From: Thermoprotei archaeon
Lineage (GTDB): Archaea > Thermoproteota > Thermoprotei_A > Sulfolobales > Ignisphaeraceae
Assembly (NCBI GenBank): GCA_003661905.1
Contig: QMXA01000103.1
Location: 1-5,243 of the forward strand
Length of the DNA stretch: 5,243 nt
Direction of reading: 5' to 3'
A model generated the notes under the pieces. The model was given only the letters and a program-made list of their open reading frames with translations, ran no database searches and was not told where the DNA came from. Position numbers and translations under genes: made by a program. Position 1 is the stretch's first letter, and every line of letters begins with the position of its first letter. Positions 1 through 5,216 of the stretch are shown here, one piece after another.

Positions 1-6
1 ATTCAA

Positions 7-966
7 TTGGAGGAAAGATCTCTTACGAACTCAGAATTTCTTAAAGAATACGAAGCTATAATTAATGTACTAGAGCTAGATACGAAACTCACTCCTTTAG
101 CAATAATTCTTAGAAACTGTAGTATAATTGCTATAGCTTACGGTATAGGTGATAGACCGAATGATCAGGAGTTCATAAGTAAAATTGTTAAAGGTGATCT
201 GAAATATGTAGTAATACTTCCTACTGGAGTAGAGGAATTGGAAATAAATGACATTAAGAGAATTGAGAAAATTATTAAATGCGGTGTTGAACCCATTGAA
301 ATTCCACCTCTCCCCTCACTAATTACTCTCGTAACTTCTCTAGCTCTTAGTGACTCTGTTAATCCTTGTACTCTTTATCTATACATATTATTGCTTGTTT
401 CTGCATCACTTATAACGCTGTCTGAAAGACCTGCAAAGAAGCATGTATTAGGTGTGGGCATAGCTTTTATGTTGGCTATAATGGCTGGTTACATATTGTT
501 GGGTCTAGGTCTTCTCACTGTTGTTTCAATAATCCCGAAATATGTATTCATAGCAATAGGTCTTGGATTCGGTCTATGGACTATTATATCAGCTCTTAAG
601 GGTAAAGGGAGAATTATTTCCAAAGGTAAGATTCTTGGATTTATTCCTAAAGCCTCTGAAAATATAGCTATAAGTGCTTTCCTTGGACTACTAGCGACAT
701 TTACATTATTACCATGCAGTGCAGGTCCTTACTTAGTATTTATAGGAATTGCATCTAGATTACCTAAGCTAAGCGCATTAGGCTTACTGCTATATTATAA
801 CGTATTATTTATAACGCCTCTCATAGCGTTATTACTTGCAGTTCTTATAGGTATATCACATGAATCGATAAGGAACTTTATTCTAAAGAACCATGTTAAA
901 GTATCTATATTGGCAGGCTCATTACTTATAGCTATTGCCATATATGCTCTCTTCCTACCAATATAA
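7..966 (+). CDS. CcdA/DsbD-family membrane thiol-disulfide transporter with N-terminal soluble region (5' end uncertain)
   Basis: The C-terminal two thirds is a CcdA-like transporter, a family that passes electrons across the membrane through two cysteines to extracytoplasmic thioredoxin-like proteins (family knowledge). Visible: about six hydrophobic segments near residues 105-135, 149-170, 172-196, 218-249, 254-282 and 297-317. The expected redox pair is present: Cys121 in SVNPCTLY (first segment) and Cys237 in TLLPCSAGPYL (fourth segment). Residues 1-100 are soluble, mixed alpha/beta in character, contain Cys38 and Cys92 but no CxxC, and I do not recognise them; a degenerate thioredoxin-like domain is possible. 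TTG at base 7 is the first start codon in frame, but the frame is open back to base 1 and too little upstream sequence exists to see a ribosome binding site, so the protein may be longer, perhaps with a signal peptide. The next in-frame ATG is inside the membrane domain. Family call is confident; start is not. Confidence 0.82.
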   Translation: MEERSLTNSEFLKEYEAIINVLELDTKLTPLAIILRNCSIIAIAYGIGDRPNDQEFISKIVKGDLKYVVILPTGVEELEINDIKRIEKIIKCGVEPIEIPPLPSLITLVTSLALSDSVNPCTLYLYILLLVSASLITLSERPAKKHVLGVGIAFMLAIMAGYILLGLGLLTVVSIIPKYVFIAIGLGFGLWTIISALKGKGRIISKGKILGFIPKASENIAISAFLGLLATFTLLPCSAGPYLVFIGIASRLPKLSALGLLLYYNVLFITPLIALLLAVLIGISHESIRNFILKNHVKVSILAGSLLIAIAIYALFLPI

Positions 967-970
967 CTTT

Positions 971-999
971 TCATAATGATTATGAGAGAAGCTTAGCTT
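971..999. promoter_or_regulatory. Two compact palindromes upstream of speE (candidate operator)
   Basis: TCATAATGATTATGA (971-985) is a perfect inverted repeat with 7-base arms around one central G. Four bases later AAGCTTAGCTT (989-999) is another perfect inverted repeat with 5-base arms around one base. Both lie between the stop of the CcdA-like gene and the TATA-like box of speE, where archaeal Lrp-, MarR- or ArsR-type regulators often bind. Regulation is inferred from symmetry and position only; AT-rich intergenic DNA produces some such symmetry by chance. Confidence 0.3.
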
Positions 1000-1010
1000 T
1001 TTATTTATAA
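998..1010 (+). promoter_or_regulatory. Probable TATA box of speE
   Basis: A T/A-only stretch, TTTTTATTTATAA, lies 27-40 bases before the speE ATG. Archaeal transcription normally starts about 25 bases after the TATA centre, which would put the start near 1027-1032, so the mRNA would have almost no leader. No strong purine-rich BRE is visible just upstream. The same T-rich run could also help end transcription from the CcdA-like gene. Confidence 0.45.
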
Positions 1011-1024
1011 TTTCTGAGAATTTC

Positions 1025-1030
1025 GAGGTG
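1025..1030 (+). promoter_or_regulatory. Ribosome binding site of speE
   Basis: GAGGTG matches the archaeal anti-Shine-Dalgarno sequence and is separated from the ATG at 1038 by seven bases. It fixes this ATG as the start. The same hexamer at the same spacing recurs before the putative nurA start at 3821. Confidence 0.65.
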
Positions 1031-1037
1031 TTGAGGT

Positions 1038-1910
1038 ATGAGTAGTGAAATACTCGGATTATCAATAATACAAAGCTTTTCACCAAGAGACTACATGATA
1101 ATAAAAGTAGAATCTGTGGTGGCTATAACAAAGACTAAATATCAAGAAGTTATAATAGCTGATTTAAAGGGTTATGGAAGAGCATTAGTACTTGATGGTT
1201 TAATACAATCAACAGAGATTGACGAATATGTATATCATGAATCACTTGTACATCCAGTTATGATTACACATCCAAATCCTGAGAAAATCCTCATAATAGG
1301 GGGTGGAGAAGGTGCTACATTGAGAGAAGTTCTAAGATACAATACAGTTAAGAAGGTTGTTATGGTTGACATTGATGGAGAGCTTATTGAGTTATGTAAG
1401 AAGCATCTTAAATCCTATCATCAAGGAGCTTTTGATGATCCCAGGGCTGAAATTGTGATAATGGATGGTAGAGAATATGTTGAAAAGTCACATGAAAAAT
1501 TCGACGTAGTGATATTAGATCTTACAGATCCCTACGGCCCAGAAATTTCTAAAGCATTGTATTCTCAGGAGTTCTACGAAAAGATATTTAGAGTATTGAA
1601 AGACGATGGTCTTATGGTTACTCAAGCAGGTTCTTCATTCTACTTCGAAAAAGTGTATGACTATGTACTAAACAATATTAAAAAAGTATTCCCAATAATT
1701 ATAGAATACAATGTATGGATACCATCATTCGGTTACGCATGTAATTTCATAATAGGTTCTAAGAAATATAATCCAAAAATCCTTAGCGCTAATGAAATTG
1801 AGGAACGACTCAAGAAACGAGATGTTAAAGATAAGCTAAGATTTTACTCAAGCACAACACATATCTCCCTTATGCACATGCCAATATATAGGCCTTCCAA
1901 TAAACGTTGA
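1038..1910 (+). CDS. speE: Polyamine aminopropyltransferase (spermidine/thermospermine synthase family)
   Basis: This cytoplasmic enzyme transfers the aminopropyl group of decarboxylated S-adenosylmethionine to an amine acceptor such as putrescine, agmatine or spermidine (family knowledge). Its 290 residues match the usual length of about 280-300. Visible motifs in order: N-terminal beta domain; LDGLIQ at 52-57; DEYVYHE at 62-68 followed by His72; dcSAM-binding loop GGGEG at 88-92; acidic MVDID at 109-113; MDG at 142-144; and the catalytic DLTDPYGP at 161-168, where Asp164 is the expected general base; then VTQAGS. The GGGEG loop (instead of GGGDG) and VTQAG recall ACL5-type thermospermine synthases, while DPYGP is typical of spermidine synthases, so the acceptor cannot be assigned. 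The ATG has a good GAGGTG site. The partner SAM decarboxylase gene is not in the window. Family assignment is very secure. Confidence 0.93.
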   Translation: MSSEILGLSIIQSFSPRDYMIIKVESVVAITKTKYQEVIIADLKGYGRALVLDGLIQSTEIDEYVYHESLVHPVMITHPNPEKILIIGGGEGATLREVLRYNTVKKVVMVDIDGELIELCKKHLKSYHQGAFDDPRAEIVIMDGREYVEKSHEKFDVVILDLTDPYGPEISKALYSQEFYEKIFRVLKDDGLMVTQAGSSFYFEKVYDYVLNNIKKVFPIIIEYNVWIPSFGYACNFIIGSKKYNPKILSANEIEERLKKRDVKDKLRFYSSTTHISLMHMPIYRPSNKR

Positions 1911-1933
1911 TTAATAATGTATTTTTAATCAAC
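1906..1933. terminator. Inverted repeat with T-run across the speE stop codon (possible 3' end signal)
   Basis: GTTGATTAA (1906-1914) and TTAATCAAC (1925-1933) are perfect 9-base complements around a 10-base loop, and the speE TGA (1908-1910) lies inside the left arm. The loop and right arm contain TATTTTT (1920-1926), and archaeal termination generally depends on T-rich tracts rather than hairpins. It may therefore be a terminator, an mRNA 3' stabiliser, or a binding site for a dimeric regulator of the following gene. Confidence 0.4.
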
Positions 1934-2010
1934 TACCTAGATTCTTTAAGTTCCGACACATATTTGAGATCCTAAAGCTATGTTAGTTTGGGAATTTCAT
2001 GGGATAGATA

Positions 2011-2196
2011 TTGCGTGAATTAACAGTATATGCCAGAAGGTTAATTAGAAAAATGGTGAGCGAGGGTATTTTAATACATAGAGGATCAAGATGGATTATA
2101 ACAGTTGATAAAAGAGGTATTGTAAGAGTATTTGATAAGTCTAGTGGTAAGAGATACCTTTACATATTTTTGATTAAGAAATTCAAAAAGAAATGA
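2011..2196 (+). CDS. Small, highly basic hypothetical protein (61 aa)
   Basis: I do not recognise this protein. It has 18 Lys/Arg against 4 Asp/Glu in 61 residues and ends in a lysine-rich tail (KKFKKK), so nucleic acid or ribosome binding is plausible. Residues 3-20 look helical and 21-56 look like a run of beta strands (ILIHRGSRWIITVD, then GIVRVFD, then RYLYIFLI), reminiscent of the last helix and wing of a winged-helix domain; this is only an inference. The start is weak. TTG at 2011 has no better site than GGGAT ten bases upstream, and an in-frame ATG at 1999 is cut off by TAG at 2005. ATG at 2053 would give a 47-residue version. It stands alone between speE and herA on the same strand, 100 bases after one and 90 before the other. 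It may be a real small gene, a remnant of a larger regulator, or a chance ORF. Confidence 0.45.
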   Translation: MRELTVYARRLIRKMVSEGILIHRGSRWIITVDKRGIVRVFDKSSGKRYLYIFLIKKFKKK

Positions 2197-2198
2197 GA

Positions 2199-2236
2199 TG
2201 CTTCTTTGGTAGTACTAATTTTACTACATCGAAGTA
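2199..2236 (+). repeat. Imperfect hairpin between the small ORF and herA
   Basis: An outer stem TGCTTC/GAAGTA (2199-2204 with 2231-2236, one G-T pair) and an inner perfect stem GTAGTA/TACTAC (2209-2214 with 2222-2227) enclose a 7-base loop and are separated by a small asymmetric internal loop. It begins three bases after the stop of the small ORF and ends just over 20 bases before the herA TATA box. It could be a 3' end structure or an operator; there is no direct evidence for either. Confidence 0.35.
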
Positions 2237-2257
2237 TTTAGGAGCGGTTAGCACATA

Positions 2258-2265
2258 TTTAAATA
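2258..2265 (+). promoter_or_regulatory. TATA box of the herA-nurA unit
   Basis: TTTAAATA lies 22-29 bases before the herA ATG, the spacing expected if transcription starts at or within a base or two of the ATG. This is the usual leaderless arrangement for the first gene of a crenarchaeal operon. A weaker TATA-like TATTTA at 2235-2240 would instead give a leader that includes the GAGGT at 2273-2277. Confidence 0.55.
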
Positions 2266-2272
2266 GCAACAT

Positions 2273-2277
2273 GAGGT
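2273..2277 (+). promoter_or_regulatory. Possible ribosome binding site of herA
   Basis: GAGGT sits nine bases before the ATG at 2287, a workable distance. It conflicts with the TATA box at 2258-2265, which would start the mRNA after this site. Either the site is accidental or a more upstream promoter is used. Confidence 0.35.
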
Positions 2278-2286
2278 AATTTAATC

Positions 2287-3837
2287 ATGAGACTCATAGG
2301 TGTTGTAGGTAGTGGTTCAACAACTGTCTACGCTCCTTTACTAGTTTATGAGAATCATGAATCTTTAGCTAAGGAAGAGCAATTAGTAATTATTAATGAT
2401 AAAAAGAGATTCATAAAATACCTAGGGGTATTAAGACGTGTACATAGATATGAACCATTTCTTGATCCAAGGAAAAGAACGAGTTATGTAGATAATCCAA
2501 CACTAGTAGATCATGGAGTTATGCCCCATACCTCTGCTTGGATAACATTAATAGGTTCTATTCAGAACAAGATGCTAAGTGATGTTCAACTACCACCTAA
2601 TCCCGGTTCATATGTTTATGTTATTGAGAGTCCTGAGGACTTAGATCTACGTATTAGTGTTAAGGAGAGCATTGTTGTAGGAAAACATAAGTATAGTGGC
2701 ATAGAAATACCTCTAGACGTTTCTGCAATACCTTTACACACAGTAGTTGTAGGAGCTACTGGTACCGGTAAATCAAGGCTCGTAAAAGCATTAGTTGATG
2801 AAATCATTAATAAAACTAATTACTCGGTTATAATATTTGATCATACAGGAATGGATTATGTCCCTTACTATGAGGGACACACTGTTCAAGCCTCAAAAAT
2901 AGTTCTAGACCCTCTCTTAATAACAGATCTTATACTAGAACGAACAGACCTAGAGCGTAGAACCTATGAACCGTATGTATTAACAGCAACCCTTGCTTAC
3001 ATGATTCAAACATGCAAATACCCTGAATCTAGCACTGAATTACAGCAATCAAGTCTTTCAAGCTTTATGAAAAACACACAAGACAGATACGTATCTCAGC
3101 AAAGAGATCTGTTTGAACAACTAGGAGAAGTAGATACTGAGAAACTCATGCAGAAAGCTGCAGCTATGGGTATGAGATGGGATAAAGATGAATTCAAGGA
3201 TCTTATATCTAAAACTGTTAGCTACATGAGAGGAAAGGAAAGTGCTAGGCTAAGACTTTCAATAGCCTTTGATATACGACTAGGTAATAGCTTCTTTGAT
3301 ATGTTAAGTGAACGCACTACATTGCCAAGAGCTGTAGTTAGTAAAGTTTTGAAAGAGAAATTGGTTGTCGTAGATCTTAGTTCTGAAGATATACTCGTTA
3401 GAAAATACATAGTCTCCGCTATAATCTCAGAATTATGGAAGATTATAGAAAGTAAACGTGAGGTCATAAATGTAGTTGCAGTAGTTGATGAAGCCCATAA
3501 CTATGCATGTAGGTTCTGTGGTGAACCCCATAAAGCCATATCCAGAGTTGCTAGAGAGGGTAGAAAATGGGGCTTTGGCTTAGTATTAGCAACTCAGAGA
3601 ATGATTGACATAGACCCTGAAATTAGAGGAAATATAAATACAGTATTCTTCAGCAAATTACAAACACCATCAGACTTTAATGAGATATCAGCTTACATGG
3701 ATCTAGGAGGATTAACAGAGGCTTCCCTTGCAGTTCTTAGCAAGAGGGAGTTCTTCGTTGCAGGACTTATGAATACTCTAAGAGTACCCATATTATTGAA
3801 AGTTAGAGAGGTGCCTAGTCCTGGTACAACCACCTAG
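2287..3837 (+). CDS. herA: HerA-family DNA translocase/helicase (FtsK-HerA ATPase)
   Basis: HerA forms a hexameric ring that pumps double-stranded DNA into the NurA nuclease during resection of double-strand breaks (family knowledge). The 516 residues are close to the usual size of about 500. Visible: an N-terminal HAS-type beta barrel, roughly 1-140, with LPPNPGSYVYV at 102-112; Walker A GATGTGKS at 156-163; a helical insert around 220-345; VVDLSSED at 361-368; Walker B VVAVVDEAH at 396-404; then REGRKWGFG at 423-431 and ATQR at 435-438, the conserved block after Walker B, followed by GNINTVFFSKLQTPSDF. A CxxC (Cys408, Cys411) immediately follows Walker B, which I do not remember from well-studied HerA proteins. 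The start is ATG, supported by the TATA box spacing. nurA follows directly and probably overlaps its end, which supports the HerA assignment over other DUF87-type ATPases. It is probably transcribed together with nurA. Confidence 0.92.
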   Translation: MRLIGVVGSGSTTVYAPLLVYENHESLAKEEQLVIINDKKRFIKYLGVLRRVHRYEPFLDPRKRTSYVDNPTLVDHGVMPHTSAWITLIGSIQNKMLSDVQLPPNPGSYVYVIESPEDLDLRISVKESIVVGKHKYSGIEIPLDVSAIPLHTVVVGATGTGKSRLVKALVDEIINKTNYSVIIFDHTGMDYVPYYEGHTVQASKIVLDPLLITDLILERTDLERRTYEPYVLTATLAYMIQTCKYPESSTELQQSSLSSFMKNTQDRYVSQQRDLFEQLGEVDTEKLMQKAAAMGMRWDKDEFKDLISKTVSYMRGKESARLRLSIAFDIRLGNSFFDMLSERTTLPRAVVSKVLKEKLVVVDLSSEDILVRKYIVSAIISELWKIIESKREVINVVAVVDEAHNYACRFCGEPHKAISRVAREGRKWGFGLVLATQRMIDIDPEIRGNINTVFFSKLQTPSDFNEISAYMDLGGLTEASLAVLSKREFFVAGLMNTLRVPILLKVREVPSPGTTT

Positions 3838-3901
3838 CTACTTTGAGCAAGAATCCACGGAACTAGAGGAATATCCACTAGGTGCTCCAACACTCCAAGG
3901 C
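3808..3901 (+). other. Ribosome binding site and probable in-frame 5' extension of nurA (CTG start at 3821)
   Basis: GAGGTG at 3808-3813 lies inside the last codons of herA. Seven bases later a CTG (3821) opens the nurA reading frame, which runs without a stop to the ATG at 3902, adding 27 residues (VQPPSYF, then EEYPLGAPTLQG before Met). No ATG, GTG or TTG occurs in frame in this stretch; the frame is closed upstream by TGA at 3797. The bases between the herA stop and 3902 are about 48% GC against about 32% in the 2197-2286 gap, as expected for coding DNA. The ATG at 3902 has no usable ribosome binding site: the only AAGG is one base away. I infer that translation starts at CTG and overlaps herA by 17 bases. 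Confidence 0.5.
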
Positions 3902-5032
3902 ATGGATAAGGAAGTAAAAAGAATGGTGAGAATTGCAAGACCAATTAAGGAGAAAGCAAATGAAATTAGACAAATTATAGAAAGAGGTGGTTGGGATCCC
4001 AGAAATTATCCTAGGCTCGATAAGATACCTGACAAATATCCAAAGAACCTCTGTGTTGTTGCTGTAGATACAGGCTTTACAGAGCCATCGGTAGAGCTTA
4101 CAGGTGGTAGACTAGTTATTGTTATTAAAGCACATGCTTTCTTTGGCTGTGAGCCTAGATGTATTGGAGGTAAAGAAGCAACAGCTCTAGTAAAGTTCTT
4201 AGAGTCCGAAGAAGGTATTGCCAAGCCCATATCCAAGATAGTTGAAAGAAGATTCATAGTTGATTTACTTAAGAGGAAGGAATTAGGAGAGTTACATGTA
4301 GACATGATAATTCTTGATGGGGAATTGATACCAAGAATACCTCCTGGTTATAGGAGGAGATCTGAAAGATTAATGATGAAGTTATATACTAGAATAATTG
4401 ACTTAAGTAATGAAATGTTTAAATTAGCTTTCAATACTAAAACGGCTCTTGTAGGTGTTATTAAGAGGAGCTATGGCCATTTCCTGGGTCCATTAATAAA
4501 TATGCCTGAACTAGAATTAAATGACAAAGCTATTGCAACATATATATTAAAGCCTGGTGAATACATAGACTTAGGATACTATTTCGACATTATAGATAAA
4601 ACGAGAGGAGTTCTAGAGAATCTTGAAAAGAAGAAAGTAAAAGGGAGTATTGTAAGAACGTTAAAACAAAGAGTAGAGTGGCTAAGGAAAATAGTTGATA
4701 ACGTTGATTGGTCAGGTCATACTAGAATAATTCTCTATAAATCCTGGGTACCTTCATACTTCTCACTAGCTACTAAGGTCGAAGTATGGCCTAGTGATAA
4801 CTTGCCTACAGATAGCATACTGGGATACCTAGCTGCTAGTACAGGTATTAATGGAGTTCCATACCAGATTGATGTAGTTGATTCAATGTGCAGAATTCCA
4901 CGATCATTACTTCTTGAAACACAACAGCAATTATTTAGAGACTTAGCCATTAAATTAGAGGATGTTAAATTAGCTATGAGTATTGCTGGATTAACCAACC
5001 CAGAGAAAATGGCACGAATAGGATTTAAATAA
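3902..5032 (+). CDS. nurA: NurA nuclease, HerA partner (start may be upstream at 3821)
   Basis: NurA is a dimeric, manganese-dependent 5'-to-3' nuclease that docks on the HerA ring and trims break ends to give 3' single strands for RadA (family knowledge). From the ATG it has 376 residues, within the family range. Visible: an N-terminal charged helix, about 2-28; first metal motif AVDTG at 54-58 (Asp55); second motif ILDGEL at 137-142 (Asp139, Glu141); VGVIKRS at 184-190, with the expected active-site Lys188; LND at 206-208 (Asp208); and a C-terminal motif NGVPYQIDVVD at 317-327. By my recalled alignment, the family's last motif is YPxxLxxAH, so Val319 and Asp327 stand where Tyr and His are expected. 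The assignment rests on these ordered motifs plus adjacency to herA. The ATG is the conservative start; see the upstream extension entry for a better-supported one. It is most likely co-transcribed and translationally coupled with herA. Confidence 0.9.
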   Translation: MDKEVKRMVRIARPIKEKANEIRQIIERGGWDPRNYPRLDKIPDKYPKNLCVVAVDTGFTEPSVELTGGRLVIVIKAHAFFGCEPRCIGGKEATALVKFLESEEGIAKPISKIVERRFIVDLLKRKELGELHVDMIILDGELIPRIPPGYRRRSERLMMKLYTRIIDLSNEMFKLAFNTKTALVGVIKRSYGHFLGPLINMPELELNDKAIATYILKPGEYIDLGYYFDIIDKTRGVLENLEKKKVKGSIVRTLKQRVEWLRKIVDNVDWSGHTRIILYKSWVPSYFSLATKVEVWPSDNLPTDSILGYLAASTGINGVPYQIDVVDSMCRIPRSLLLETQQQLFRDLAIKLEDVKLAMSIAGLTNPEKMARIGFK

Positions 5033-5086
5033 AAAGAGACAGGGATAGTGAAATCATTCAATAATCCTGGACCTTCATTAATTTAT

Positions 5087-5104
5087 TGTTTAAGTGCTTA
5101 AACA
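5087..5104. repeat. Inverted repeat downstream of nurA
   Basis: TGTTTAAG and CTTAAACA are perfect 8-base complements separated by TG. The element lies 54 bases after the nurA stop and about 40 bases before the next promoter, just after a T-rich stretch (TTAATTTATTGTTT). With a two-base centre it is better suited to binding a dimeric protein than to forming an RNA hairpin, though part of it could form a terminator stem. The rest of 5033-5140 shows nothing else I can name. Confidence 0.35.
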
Positions 5105-5142
5105 CTATATCCATTGCCTATAGAACTTCATTTCAATTCCTA

Positions 5143-5157
5143 AGAAATTATATAAAT
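5143..5157 (+). promoter_or_regulatory. BRE/TATA promoter for a gene at the right edge
   Basis: AGAAA at 5143-5147 followed by TTATATAAAT (5148-5157) is the best archaeal BRE plus TATA match in the window. Transcription would start near 5178-5182 and run rightwards into the open frame beginning at 5196 or 5217. Confidence 0.55.
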
Positions 5158-5216
5158 CTGAATTATATGTTATGAGTTTGCCAATTTTATGAAGGGTGAA
5201 TGTAGGAACTAATAAT

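Noticed and set aside
974..1017. Possible C/D box small RNA (ATGATTA ... CTGA) before speE
   Set aside because: The C box has a mismatch at a key position, no internal C'/D' pair is evident, and the bases are better explained by the palindrome and TATA box.
1999..2007. ATG as start for the small ORF
   Set aside because: It reads ATG GGA TAG, so translation would stop after two codons.
2616..2807. Open frame on the minus strand inside herA
   Set aside because: It overlaps the Walker A region of herA completely, and its translation has no recognisable motif.
3222..3467. Open frame on the minus strand inside herA
   Set aside because: Antisense shadow of a conserved coding region with no start signals of its own.
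4006..4305. Open frame on the minus strand inside nurA
   Set aside because: Antisense to the first two NurA metal motifs; low-complexity serine-rich translation typical of a shadow.
4621..4650. Purine-rich stretch with repeated AAG/AAA codons in nurA
   Set aside because: It simply encodes a lysine-rich helix (LEKKKVKG) inside the protein.
4735..5061. 108-codon open frame on the minus strand over the end of nurA
   Set aside because: It is the longest shadow, but it is antisense to conserved nurA sequence and I see no family motif.
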